DNA from: Chaetoderma sp. LZ-2023a
Taxonomy: Eukaryota; Mollusca; Caudofoveata; Chaetodermatida; Chaetodermatidae
Length of the DNA: 64,000 nucleotides
NCBI GenBank assembly: GCA_034401795.1
Contig: CM067367.1
Span: forward strand, 51,538,884 to 51,602,883
Reading direction: 5' to 3'
Every line of letters begins with the position of its first letter. Positions within the stretch are counted from its first letter, which is position 1. This document shows, in pieces, positions 12,420-25,645 of the stretch. The notes beneath the pieces are model-generated. The model was given only the letters and a program-made list of their open reading frames with translations, made no database searches and had not been told where the DNA came from. Position numbers and translations under genes: made by a program.

Positions 12420-12800
12420 GATCATAATTCTGCCATCGTCATTATAATTGCATAATATTGTTTATATCATTTTGTCATCATCGTAATACCATTATCATAT
12501 TCTCATCATTAACATCATCACATCATTATATTGTTTCATTTTACATCGGTATGTTCGTTGTAATATATCCGTATGTTGTCATCATCATTTTGCAACATTG
12601 TTTCCATCCCAATATTATGTAATTCGATAAGCTTCAGTCGTGTCAGCGTTGTAAATGTGCCTCTTTTATGTATCATAATGGTATCGTCATTGCATCACAT
12701 CATCAAAATTTTTCATTTCCACACAATTTTGTTATTTGTACATTGACGTTTTATCATTATATCTTCATCATTAATCATCATAAAAGTCATCAGTGTTGGC
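12420..12800. repeat. ATC/TCA-rich low-complexity stretch
   Basis: Loose cryptic repeats of ATCATC and CATCATT. No gene. A 68-codon frame here is a by-product of composition. Confidence 0.6.
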
Positions 12801-12965
12801 ACTCAATCAGACACGCCTCCATTCACACCCACCGGATGACAGTGGCATACGTTGTAATGTTAGCCTCTCCTTAATCTGACGACCAAGCACTGTTATTACC
12901 TCGTCACGTGGCATGAATCTCAGCACCAGTCATACGGATGTAACCCTAGTTTAATTGAGGAATCC

Positions 12966-13188
12966 AGTTTCCCAGTCAATCATAGGATGGCATAATCAAT
13001 TACGCCATGAACGACATGATATAGTCCGTCACAAAGACTAAATATTATCCAGCCAAATTAGTTTCAAAATATTCAACAGCTTAGCTGTATAGTTTTTTGG
13101 AAATTGAGATTCAGAGAGTACATGGATCGGTTGATCTCAACACGTGCAAAGAGTGGGTGGAGCTTATCTAGAGATAGGTGGGGAATAG
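12966..13188. mobile_element. MITE A, reversed and internally shortened copy
   Basis: Begins CCAGTTTCCCAGTCAATCAT, the reverse complement of the MITE A right end. It continues through CAAATTAGTTTCAAAATATT (the core, one arm only) to a reversed GTGGGTGGAGCTTA-like segment. One arm of the palindrome is missing. Confidence 0.55.
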
Positions 13189-13846
13189 CCTTCCAGGGGT
13201 TAAAGATTCAGTTAGATTTCTCATAACGGATTATGACTATGACTATGACTTTGCGTGGGTTGAATATTTGTCTAAATTATTTGCTCTAAATCCTGATTGT
13301 GAAAATGACAAAACTAGATTGATTGTAACAACCAATCTTAATCAAACGTAAATCAAATAGGGCTAATCCAATTTGTCCATCACCAGAGATCATAATTATC
13401 CATCTAGAATCCCTCAAAGCATTCATACAAAATATATCATTTATACCTTCAGCAAGCAACATGCATAATTTATAATAATCTCAGTGGTGGTAATCGGATA
13501 TCCAGATACGATATAAATAATCGTCACATAAATGCTACACCACTCATCATGTCATACCAACCTATAAACATGGTATTATTACTTACTGCCAATAGCGACC
13601 TAAATAGTTGGCCCTATTGCTAATGACGTATACACAATAACTAACTGTCCATAGCGACCTAAATAGTTGGTCCTATTTCCAGTGATGTATCATGATGACG
13701 ATTTTATGAATATTCAAGACTGAGGATGTGACCCAAAACATACTTGACCTGCACAGTGTCAAAAGGTCATCTGCAAATATTTACCTGGGTACCAAAAGGT
13801 AGCCATGGGATTCGCGGGTAGCTAGTCAACAAATCCCATATTTACA
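13189..13846 (+). repeat. Left direct terminal repeat
   Basis: Contains a TATGAC hexamer run at about 13,226-13,245. An internal duplication of TAGCGACCTAAATAGTTGG lies near 13,590 and 13,650. Confidence 0.8.
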
Positions 13847-15658
13847 TATGGCCATCGACCGAAGTTAAATGACTGGTTCATTCAGCTAGCTGTGCACCAT
13901 CTACAGCCACTCATCTCCACACCCTTCTACCAACGAATAATCGTATCACCGCACCACCTACAAAATATACCTATATGCAAGTCAAAATAATATATAACAA
14001 TCAACCAATCATAAACATCACCTAGTTCATAGGATATGACACAACATCAACATGTCATACAAGAAAAACACGATAATCAAAACAGTTTGTAACTAAAATA
14101 AACAATGATCATAAATTGACATAATTAAACCTAGTTGCAACCCCGTTGCATGTAACAGCATATGCCATATGGCTCTGAATTGATTACATCACACTAGTAA
14201 TGTATGCCAAGCACAGGGGAAGGCTCTCAGTGACTTACGTCATCCTTGATTTCATCAGCCCCTTGCTATACCATGTGTCCATGTGCCTCAGCATCGAGAG
14301 CACACTGGAGACACATCACCTGTGAGAACGGATCTCATGCCAGACAACTCCTGTGAGTGTGACATAATATAACTAAACTAAATATAACTAAATATAACTA
14401 ATCCTAAAATAAAATATTTAAGAAACTTTACAGGTTTGTACATATTTACAATACAATGATGAAATGGTACGACCACTTGATGATGTTAATAGCGTATCGT
14501 ACCACAAGAAGGTGAACAATTGGGTGCAAATATAGCACAATACAGTAAAATTTGTGCATTTTATGGATACAATATGGTGGTACCTGTCGGGTAACCAGAT
14601 ATAGAGGTTCATCAAAAGCAAGACTAGGGATGTGCAGCATGGCACTTGCCAGACCCGAGAGTGGGATGCCACATTCTGTGGGGTTGCCCACTCATGTCGG
14701 TTAATCAATTAACCCACCTGGGTAGATCAGTTCCCGAGGCATACAAATGGTGCACTGCCCATCCCATACAAATTCCCCTAAATTATCAGATGCTCCCTTC
14801 GACTTACTCAAACAATTGATGCAGCATAGCTTGAATTTCGGCCAAACACTGCACCGATATGAAATATGTCAAACAAGTAACAATATAATACAAATGGATA
14901 ATATTTGCACCTATTGTGTAAGAAGAAGTGTTGGTGTACAGACGATAGGGTTTCTTAATCTCAGGGTAGGCTAGTACAGTCTCACTGCACAGCAAGTTCT
15001 CAACTTGTCAAATGCCACCTACTGTTCCTTACCCCATTCGAATCATCGGTGCTTCTTTGTCAGATCAATTAGGGGACTGGCTATCTCTGGTATGCATGAC
15101 CTGTAATAGCCAGTTGCGCCTAAATGGCGTTGATGCGTTGGTCCTCTCTAGAAGTGGACGAAGTTGTAAAGCCTTAAGGCTTTCTTTTAAGTCTGCAGTC
15201 ATCTAGTTAAATGCTTGAAAAAGCATATTCGGTGATTCCAAGCAGGTGGTCGGGACCTGATCTAAACGGATGGATTGTTAGTGGGCCATGGTTCTGTAGC
15301 TTTACATGAAGAAAAGTTTAACTTTGAGCTGGGCTAATATACCAGCTTGTCGATTTTCTAGTTCGCTTCTGCGGCAGGGTATTTCTAGCATTATTTTAAT
15401 AGATCTGATAGGGCATGTACTCAGTATGAGATCAGAATGCGATATTCTCGGATGAGTGTAGATAATGAAGGCTGTTTTGTCATTGAAGTGATGTCGTTGA
15501 AGTGAAGACTGGTCATCTCGTCGCGGTCGCCAATAAAAAAGTGTCGGATCTGTCTCTCTAAAATTAACACTCACGATTTTGGAGTCATCTCGGGAGTTCG
15601 GGAAAGGTGGTCTTCCTTTCTCTAAGTAAATTTCTTCACAAATTAACTAAACACCTTT

Positions 15659-15660
15659 TG

Positions 15661-15716
<56 letters not shown>
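15659..15716 (+). repeat. (TAA)n microsatellite
   Basis: About 19 ATA/TAA triplets inside the interior of the direct-repeat element. Confidence 0.95.
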
Positions 15717-15718
<2 letters not shown>

Positions 15719-16613
15719 ATAATACGTTTTATTGTTGCACATTAATAGAGCCGTATTGCAGGCTTGTAAATCTAGTAAGCTTTTAACTTTATAAAGCAAC
15801 TTATAACTAATACGAATTCTATTCTATTCTAACTTCTAATTTATTCTAACAGAAATTCTAGTCTATAATAATGAATATCAATTGCTGATGTTAACTCACG
15901 TCTAGAGAGATGTCTTCTCTAAAAGACCGCAATCAGAAGATTAAAGATTTTCTGTCATGCACGTCCTTATATACAATAAAAGTGGATTCGTGCATGACGT
16001 CGGTCTAATGACGTTTCAGAGGGCTTCATTGTTGATTTCCAAAGTATAACAACTTTGATTGGTTGACACTCTCCTTCCCATACTGAAAAGATGGTCGGAT
16101 TCAACCGGTCGGAACCAGTATGCAAGTGATGCCTCTTGACAGAATATGTATACAATTCTGCTTTGACAAGTCTCATCAAGCATCAATTCCTTGCATACTT
16201 TGTACCTCTTAATCATTGGCTTTATTAACCATCTAAGTATTAACTTGACAGGATTACCTAACTATATGAAAAGTATATTTGGGTTTGCTAACTAATGGTT
16301 ATGAGACGTCATGACGTATGCCTAGGTGATCTGTGACCTGACATGTACATTCTGGGTAATTACCGGTATTACACATACATCATGGGATTTCTGCGTGTGG
16401 CTGAATCACATAACTGGATCCATATACTCTATTCCTGCTATCTGACTAACTTCTTCGAATCATGCAAATATCATTCTTAATTAACCAGCTTGTAAGAGCT
16501 TGTTGTATTAAGTACCCAGAAGTCATCTTAAGATCTATCTTGAACTTAATCCAACAGCGTCTTACCATCGCGGTATCTATAACTTGTATCGGAGTGACAG
16601 AACCAGTTTCTGG

Positions 16614-17262
16614 CCTTCCAGGGGTTAAAGATTCAGTTAGATTTGCCATAACGGATTATGACTATGACTATGACTTTGCATGGGTTGAATGTTTCTAAAT
16701 TATTTGCTCTAAATCCTGATTGTGAAAATGACAAAACTAGATTGATTGTAACAACCAATCCTAATCAAACGTAAATCAAATATGGCTAATCCAATTTGTC
16801 CATCACCAGAGATTATAATTATCGATTTAGAATCCCTCAATGCATTCGTACAAAATATATCATTTATACCTTCAGCAGGCAAATTCATAACTTATAATAA
16901 AGCAGTGGTGGTAATAGGACGTCCCGATACGATATAAATAATCATTACATAAATGCTACACAACTCATCATGTCATAAAAACCTATAAACTCGATCTTAT
17001 TACTACTGCCAATACGACCTAAATAGTTGGCCCTATTGCTAATGACGTCTACAAAAAAATTAACTGTCCATAGCGACCTAAATAGTTGGTCCTCTTTCCA
17101 GTGACGTATCATGACGATGTTATGAATATTCAAGACTGAGCATGTGACCCAAAACATACTTGACCCACACAGTGTTAAAAGGTCATCTGCAAATATTTAC
17201 TCAGGTACCAAAAGGTAGCTGTGGGGTTTGCAGGTAGCTAGTCCAAAAATCCCATATTTACA
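16614..17262 (+). repeat. Right direct terminal repeat
   Basis: Counterpart of 13,189-13,846. It has the same TATGAC run (about 16,657-16,676) and the same duplicated GCGACCTAAATAGTTGG motif, with scattered substitutions and small indels. Confidence 0.8.
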
Positions 17263-19182
17263 AACTGATGTTTATTCTTGGCATTGGTATAGCTCAAATG
17301 GTTTGTTGTCTATTTTTCACTGGCTGTGCTAGATTTTTACATAGGTTTGAATTCCTAAAGTTGCGTTAGTTTCTTATTATCTGACTACGTAATACATGGA
17401 TACAACAGAGTATTGACTATAACTCTCAAAGTCTCAGAATTATTATAACAACGTCATTTGCAAAATGAACAGCTCTGAAAGGGGATACGCAAATGGCAAG
17501 TAATTGTCTCATGAATTGTGTCTCCAGTAGCATAATCCTACAAACATGTGCGGTGAAACAAGGGTAAATCGTTTGCAATTTAATGTGGCTATACCTGATA
17601 TGGCTGCAAATTTAATATACGGAACCATATCCATAAAATGCTTCTAGTAGGCCAATACTCTCATCCTATCAATTCTTATATATACGTCTACTCAATATTC
17701 AAGAAGATGCAAATTATGAATTTCACAAATATAAAAAATGTAAACACAAGTCTGGCGGTCGCCTGCATCTCCGTTTCACTGAGAAACCAGAGTATTCACT
17801 ACTTAGAGGTGGCTTGCAATTCATCGCCTGTTTTGTATAAAGAAAAAGTTTTACTATACACCTTATTTCTTTAATGTTCCGATATAGGATGTAATTCTTT
17901 GCGCACACACGAGTTTCCAGAAAAATACCAAAATAGCAACAAATATGTGTGATGGGGTCGAAATTTATGTATCAAAATTAGTATGTCCTAATAATACACC
18001 ATTATAGTATACCAAAAATATTGAAAATTTAATTTATTTATATCTCGGAGGTGATGCATCTTTAATAATTATTCTGTTGGATATTTTGAAAATAATTTAA
18101 CTGGAAGCTGTGGCTGTCTATGGCAACAACATTTTTCTATCAAATTACTTTCAAAATATTCAACATCGTTCCCGTTTCCTGTCTTAAAATCGAGAATTTG
18201 GTAATTCATGGTTCGAAACATTAATGGAAAATTGGCTCAATCAAATCAAGGGCAGTGTCTTGTCTTTCTCATTGAAAATGTAATAAAGCATGCCATAGAC
18301 GCCTGCTTCCTTTTCATGTGGGAGTTGGCGATAAATCGTGGCACAGAAGAGACAGAATTTGTCACGGTTCTGTGGTTTACTGCATCCCATTTATAGGAAA
18401 CATATTGCTGGTGCATCAGCACTTGTGACTTTCTCGTAAGGGTTTATATCACAAAATGATGATAAGATCAAAACCCGTACACAGTGCAAACACACTTAAA
18501 TGGCAATACCGGCGATGAAATGGATAACATATTTGAATATTGACCTTGTACGATATGGTATCTCTGTTTATTGGTTATACTTATGGAACGCTGCTTCTGG
18601 TTCAGACAAGGAAAGAATCACACAGTGGACTTAACGACTTGACTTTTATTGTTTGTACAATAGTATATCAATATAATATATCCTAATGTTATGCTGTTGA
18701 TGTGATGACAACTGACACTGCTAGATAGGCTAATTTGTTTAAGTGCAGTCTATCCGTGTGGGACCTAAGTTGTACTCTTTGGTCGGTTCCACAAAGTGTC
18801 CTCACATTCAAATTATATGGTGTAGAATCCGGATTAAATTAATTCAAATTAATAAGCGAGGGTCAGTGGGCGTGGTATTATTAATGATATGTTAAAGATA
18901 TTCTCGTCGCAGGCTGAAAATACATTTGGGAATACATTTGTTGCAATGTAATATTGGTGCATTATTAGTGCATACCAATTTCTTTACAAAATATCGGCCC
19001 TGTCATATTTGTTATTATTTCTTGTTTTTGTCCGGAACTGCAAGACCCGTCTATGTTCCTCAACATAGGGCAGTACGTTATTTATGAAGCAACCCAACTG
19101 CGGAGCTCAGAATTTGCCACACCGCCTGTTGCGCAGAACATCGTAGACTATAAGCGGGGAGAATAAAATCCACATGACATCG

Positions 19183-19191
19183 AATAATAAA

Positions 19192-19224
<33 letters not shown>

Positions 19225-19249
19225 TATTATTATTATTATTGTTATTATT

Positions 19250-19295
<46 letters not shown>

Positions 19296-19316
19296 TAATA
19301 ATAATAATAATAATAA
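19183..19316. repeat. (AAT)n-(ATT)n self-complementary microsatellite
   Basis: A run of AAT triplets switches to ATT at about 19,222 and back to AAT at about 19,253, so the block can pair with itself. The corresponding place in copy 1 (about 4,370) has no such run. Confidence 0.9.
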
Positions 19317-21284
19317 TTGTTCATGCAGACCTATAGATGAGCGCACGCGCCCACTACATTGTAATTAATCTGGTGTCTCTGCGAAACAGTGATAAATTCT
19401 AATGTCATGTTTACGTTTGGAATTTTGATATTTGTGGCATTTATAATTTGCATCTTCTTGGATATAGATTGACCATTTATATTATGAGTGATGTTAAAAT
19501 AATTGTATTGGCCCATGTAAGCATCTTATTGACAAGGTTCTGTATATTACATTTCTTGATCAGCTAGATCCTTTCATGACGAATCCGATCAAAACCAGCC
19601 TCTGTAGTAGTCTAGAGGGATGTCCATTTGCAGGCTAACAGAAGACTATTGTGGATAATTCACCACTGCAATGACTGGCCCGAGCCAGTCATTCCAGTGG
19701 TAAATTTTCAAAAAATAGTCTTCACTTCGCCTCGAAATATTGTTCAAACGGGGTTCGGAGATCGTCTTTATTGGAAAATTTGTCAAAATGTCAGTTTATG
19801 TGATAAAGAGAATCTCAAACTCTGCCACATTTCACATCACTATTATCAACATCATAATTATGTTGACAATATTGATATGAAATGGGACCTCGTTCCTCTA
19901 TTTATCGAATTAAATACCTAAAATGAGTGTCGTGGGTCAATGCAAGTATTTGCACATCAACTCTTATAGAGGATCCCATGAGGCCACTCTATTGTCATGA
20001 AAATGCAAGATTCGAAATTCCACAAATATATAAAACGTAAACGTAAATCAGAGAGGATAATATAATAGGCTATTTTCTCTGTGCTTCATCGTTCTGTCAG
20101 GTACTGAATTCTCTTAGGTCGTTGATATCTCATTGGTTTGCAGGTTCCCTGACAGCTGATGTACTTTGACATCTTTGTGCAGTGAAGGTTGGGGGCTATG
20201 TTGCGCCAGTATTTTGTGATAAATGGCCAAATCGTTTGGATAGATTTAAAATTGTTACAGGTTCTTTCCAATAGCACAAGGACATTATATTATCATAAAA
20301 TGTATTATGACAAAACCTTTTCTTTGATTCAGGGCACTATCCTCTTTAAGATATGATTCAATAGCAATGATGCAGGCGATCGATTCTGGATGCTTATCAC
20401 AAACAACGCATAAATAATTCATGAGGGGTAGATCATCTTGCTTGCATATGAGAGGATGTGATAATTAGTGGGGGATATTTATATGTCTGTGGTGGTACGT
20501 TTATACTCATTCTTGATATTACTCTGATGCCAATAACTACCAGGAATAAATAATATGCTATAGCACAGAATGGAATGTACTTGATGTATACACTCAAGAT
20601 TAAATCTTATCACAATATAACTCCAAACTGAAGATGTCATAATTGTTTATGACATATTATTAATATGGTTGGATGTGTGTAATTTAGCACGACTTTGTTA
20701 CATAATTCTATAATACCCTGATATAGTACAGCTTTGATAAACATGATATAGACAAACATTGGACCTGAGAAACCACGCATATCAGACAACGTTCACTCGC
20801 AAGATATAAAGTTGATGTAAGCCCATCTGTAAAATCCAAATGTATTTGCATTCAAAAGATGATGATATGTCAGGATAGGTGGTGTTACGACCACCGATCT
20901 TCATGAACCACCGTCTTTGTTCCCAAAACCTCTCATATCCAGCTACGTCATATCTTCAATTTATTTAATAGCGATAAGATGTCTTATATGCAGTCATTAA
21001 TGTTGCGAGAATATAGTATAGCGCTGCTAATGGGTGATTGCCAATTGCAAGAAACTGAAAGCTGTTTGTGTATACAACACCACAATGTTTTCAAATGAAA
21101 TCCCCGAGCTAATAATGCCACGTGATTATTTAGAAGTAAGATGGCCAAACACCTTAGTCACTCAAAGCCATTGTCTTGTTTATTTCACTGAATATGTTAT
21201 AAAAAGCACCACTTCCAATAATTATTCACGTAGGAGTTGGTGAGAGATGACTACAGATAAATGCCAGAGAATCGTTTGTGTGTC

Positions 21285-21285
21285 C

Positions 21286-21322
<37 letters not shown>
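21285..21322 (+). repeat. (CAA)n microsatellite
   Basis: About 12 CAA/ACA triplets between two local duplicates of the 21,040-21,500 sequence. Confidence 0.95.
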
Positions 21323-23235
21323 CGTCTTCAAATGAAATCCCTGAGCCAATAATATTACATGAGTAGCAGTAAAATGGCCAAAACCGCTTAGTCATTCAAA
21401 GCATGTGCATTGTCTTGTTTATTAAATATGTTATAAAAGGCACAGATTCATATTCGCGTAGGAATGGCTGATTAAGCACTGCAGAGAAACATCAGAATTT
21501 GTCAATTGATGGGTTTTGATCGCATACCGAACCATTGATTGCAGATCAGAAGGAGTAGTCTATGATATGGTAGATACCCAAGAGACCGGTACTATGTCCG
21601 CATAACCTCATGTCAAGATGATTATTTGAACAGGTACATCTGCTCTATATGCTGCTCGTTTACCACACATACACTCATTTTATTATCCAGGACAGGAAGA
21701 CGGGAACTCGTTTCTTCAATGTACGGAATGACATTGAAGACGATGCATGTGGCCTATAGATCAATGTCCATTATATTATAAGACACCTAGAGAATGAAAT
21801 AAATCCCATCAATAATAGGCTTACACAAGCACCGATTATTAATAGTAGTCTATCATGTATTTATAAATATGAATATGATTTCTCAAAGTGTAACATTATA
21901 GAATATATTTTATCGAGCCCTGAGGTGTACGATTGATGTTACAGACATATTTTGCTGTTTAGACGCAAATGGTATAAATAAGAAATAAATATTGAGTGCT
22001 ATGGTCAGTTTTATATCTTTTGCAAATTGATGTTCATTTTAGCAACCACGCTGTTACAAGAAGTTGATGGAATAGCGGGAGGAGGGGGGGGGGAGAGACT
22101 ATGATGTTGAATGATGCCACACACCAGATTGGAAGCGCAATGTTATCTTCCTGAAGCAAGTGCATGAGAAATGGCCACATCTTAATCGGGTCAGTTAATC
22201 CAGTGGTAAATTCTAGAAATTAGTATGCTCTTGGCCTGTAAATAGCTATTCAAAAAGTAAATAATTAGATTTTCTTGACTAAATTCATCCATTGAAAGTT
22301 TAAGCGTCAACATGTTAGATCGATCATTTACTGGATGTGACTGTAAATTGCAAAAAACCTATGAGGCTAACCGATAGTTGTTATGTGACATAGATCCTTA
22401 ATTTTACAACACAAGCGCAAAAGGTAGACCATCCCAGCAGATTAAAATGCCAGTTACTAATATAACGCTCATTTTTATAGAACAATATTGTATAATCAAA
22501 TGGGGATATATGCATCTGGTGTAGGGATGAACTTGTGGTACATCTGGGATGGGGTATCTTCCTTCCATAGAAAGTTGGAGTGTTCTCATCCGAGAATAAT
22601 TGTTAAAATACATGCTCTGAGAAGCTATTTTATGCATTCTCTGTATGGGTAAACAACACTCCTTCTTTACTTCATAACTTTGTCTATAATTATTTTGCAA
22701 AAATGTCATAGAGAGAGGGGGCGGGGTACATAGGTGGGTGCTGCCAGCGGCTGGGACAAATATAAAATTAGATGCTGAAAGAAACCATGTCCTGTGTTCT
22801 GAGTGATTAAACAACATTCTTATTTTAATATTGTCTAAGATTACTTTGCAGAAAACTTATAGGTGAAGGTACGTTTTCCACTGACCCTTGTCTCTGGTCC
22901 TATGCATATGTATTAACATGTAGACTGGTGGACAGTCGCATATGTTTTACCTTTAGCCTCTCCTTAATCTCACGTACAAGCCGTGCATGGCATGAATATC
23001 CGAACCAGTCGTACGGATATAACCCTAGTTAGAGTAATCTTTTTGTTTGCTCATTTCGCTATTGACTTGTCGGTCGGCATCCTCGCTCTTCATTGCATAC
23101 TAACACTATAATTGCTATTTTTTCTTGGCATCATTATAGCTCCAATGGTTTATTGTCTATTTTTCACTGGTTTTGATAGATTTTGACATAGGTATGAATT
23201 GCTAAATCTGTGTTAGTTTCTGATTATCTGATTAC

Positions 23236-23362
23236 GCGATCCATGTATACAGTGATACACGGATACAGCAATATATGGATGCAGCAATACATGGATTCAA
23301 AGATATATGGATACAGCGATACATAGATACATGGATACAGCGGTACATGGATACAGAAAGAA
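23236..23362 (+). repeat. Short tandem repeat around GATACATGGATACAG
   Basis: Imperfect units of roughly 20 bp built from ATACATGGATACAGCGAT. They correspond to a single GCAATACATAGATACAATGG in copy 1 (about 1,760), so this is a local expansion in copy 3. Confidence 0.8.
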
Positions 23363-24584
23363 TCTGCACTATATCATCTCCATTTTGAACTTTCAATGTC
23401 TCAATGTTAATTTAACAGCACCATTTGCAAAATGAACACCTCTGAAGAGATTATGAACATGTCAATTAATGGTGTCAAATAAGTAGTCTATTGAATAATT
23501 TGAAACTAATTTGCCTGGGGGTCGTTACTACCTATAACAACAACATGTTTCTGTCATATTGGTTTCATAATATTCAACAGCTTTCCTGTATAATGACCTT
23601 CAAATTAAGATTCTGGAAATGTATGGTTCAAAGTGTTAATCTGATATTGACTCAATCAAATCAGTGCAGTGTGTTGGCTATCCCGCTAGAAATGTAATAC
23701 ATGCAGCCGCATACTGCTGCTCCCTCTTTATGTGGGAGTTGGTGATAAATCGTGGCATAGAAAAGACAGAATCTGTCACCGTGTTGTGGTTTACTGCATC
23801 CCATTTAGCAAACATCTTCATTATTGCTGGTGCATTAGCACTTGCGATTTGCTCGTAGTGGTTTATATTATGATGATAAGATCAAGTCTGTACACAGTGC
23901 AAACACACTTAAATGTCAATACCGTGCGATGGAATGAATAGCATTTATGCATATTGGCCGTGTACGATATTGTATCTATTTTTATTGGCTATAAATATGG
24001 AACGCTGCTTCCAGTTCAGACAGGGAAAGAATCACCCCTTTGATGGATTTGCTTTTAGATTATTTATACTATATGATATATCCTAATATTATAATGCTGC
24101 TGTAGTGCGAACTTATGCTGCTATATTGTCAAAGTTGTATGATTATGGTCTATCCATATGTGACCTAAGTTGTATTCGTTAGTTGTTTCCCCGAAGAGTC
24201 ACCCCAATGAAGTTGCATGGTGTACAAACCAGATCGGAATTTATTCAAATTAATGAAGCTTGGGGTGCTATTAACGATCTGTCAGGGATCCAAGCTACAC
24301 ATTTTAGAGGGGAATTCCCATTATTTTTGTTGCAATATAATATTGTTGCATTAATATTTCATACCATTTTCTGTACAAATTTCGTCCCTGTCACTCAGAG
24401 TTGTTATTAATTGTTCTTTTCAGGTAAGTATAAGCCGCGTCTTTGTTTCTCAACATTACACTACTAGCTCAGAAATATGTCTAGACAGTTCGCCGGCTGG
24501 TTTGCCAGCTACAGACAAATTATGAGTGTAGCAACGCCCAATGCGCAAAACATAGCAAGAGCTCCGCAAACGAAGCATAATTTT

Positions 24585-25045
24585 TCAAGATGGCCGCCGG
24601 TGGCTGACGGCGATATTGGATTTCGGATCATGTACAATTTCGATAGGTGTCTTCCTTAGACCTAGTCCAGTCTTCCTTTGAGTGTTTCAAAGCTATCTGC
24701 TAAACAGAAACGGAATTATCTTACGAAACCAATATTCAAGATGGCCACCCATGGCTGGTGGCCACCTTAGATTTCGGATTATCGTCAATTTCCATAGGTT
24801 TTTTTCTCCAGACCTAGTCCAACAACTCGATGAAGGGCCACAGCGATCTGATAAACGGTAACAGAGTTATCATCCGGAAACGAATTTTCAGGAAGGCTGC
24901 CGGTGTCTGGCGGCCATCTTTAATGCCGGATGATCGTCACCTTCGATAGGCTTCTTCCCCAGACCTAGTTCAAACATCCTATTAAGTGTCGAAGCGATCC
25001 GATAAAGGGTAACAGAGTTATCATCCGGCAACCAAGCACTCTGCA
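24585..25045 (+). repeat. Three tandem units of about 152 bp
   Basis: Units begin near 24,588 (AAGATGGCCGCCGGTGG), 24,738 and 24,891. Each carries GATTTCGGAT-like text, a CAATTTCGATAGG-like stretch, CAGACCTAGTCCA and AACAGAGTTATCATCCGG. No coding signal. Confidence 0.75.
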
Positions 25046-25125
25046 ACCCAACCACCCGCCAGCCCACCCGCCCACCCACCCACCCACCCACCCGCCTAGC
25101 CGTCTGCCCGTCCACCCACCAGGAC
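25046..25125 (+). repeat. (CCCA)n/(CCCG)n simple repeat
   Basis: Degenerate tetranucleotide run directly following the 152-bp array. Confidence 0.85.
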
Positions 25126-25645
25126 GGCGTCATCATATAATACTCCACCAATTTTTTGGCCGGTATAAAAAACACAAAAAAAATATTGATGACATCAAAT
25201 AAAACAGATACATAATAATAACAATATTTTATACATACCGAGAGATGAAGCATACACGCATACACGTCCACTAAATAGTAATTACGCTGGTCTTTCTGCG
25301 AAACGATGATAAATGTTACTCTCATGTTTGCAATTTTACGATTTGTGGAATTTATAGTTTGCATCTCCTTGGATATTGAGTGACCGTGCACATAAGAATT
25401 GATGTTAAAATAATAGTATTTGTCCATGAAAGCATTGTCTGTACATGATTCCATATATCACATGTGTAGATCCATTAGGTAACATCTCATTAATGCCTGT
25501 GAGGAATCATATATGCTATCATGAAAGAGACAATAACCAATAGAGCTATACATTTTACATACAGAATTAAATCACTAAAATGATTCTAGTGGATCAATGC
25601 TGGTATTTGAACACCATCTCTTGCATAGATTCCCATGCGGTCCCT

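Larger units (their letters stand above)
13189..17262. mobile_element. 4.07-kb element with long direct terminal repeats, no coding capacity
   Basis: Direct repeats at 13,189-13,846 and 16,614-17,262 (about 650 bp, closely similar) bracket 2.77 kb of anonymous DNA. The whole block is absent from the matching place in copies 1, 3 and 4, so it behaves as an insertion. The repeats end CATATTTACA but begin CCTTCCAGG, not TG. No polypurine tract, gag-pol or convincing target duplication is seen. Candidates are a non-autonomous LTR-type (LARD/TRIM) element, a Penelope-like element with tandem pseudo-LTRs, or a local duplication. The internal part holds only short, unrecognised frames. Confidence 0.5.
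8950..21639. repeat. Tandem segmental repeat, copy 2
   Basis: Second copy of the segment. It starts with the same MITE B and block as copy 1 (9,190-10,310 matches 230-1,260) and is lengthened by a Tc1 element and a 4.07-kb direct-repeat element. The block at 17,273-17,585 matches 1,660-1,990, and 19,740-20,290 matches 5,160-5,640. The interval 20,340-21,010 holds only this backbone, with no gene seen. The stretch near 21,040-21,250 is duplicated again at about 21,310-21,500, with a CAA microsatellite between. Confidence 0.6.

Noticed and set aside
13690..13730. Hammerhead ribozyme core (CTGAGGA near 13,721)
   Set aside because: No GAAA follows at the right spacing and the second repeat copy reads CTGAGCA. 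No other convincing core was noticed on either strand.
870..21322. CRISPR-like arrays in the CAA runs
   Set aside because: Pure microsatellites without spacers, and the genome is eukaryotic.
24888..25454. 188-codon minus-strand frame
   Set aside because: Spans three unrelated repeat blocks (segmental repeat, CCCA run, 152-bp unit). No domain and no conservation of frame in the sister copies.
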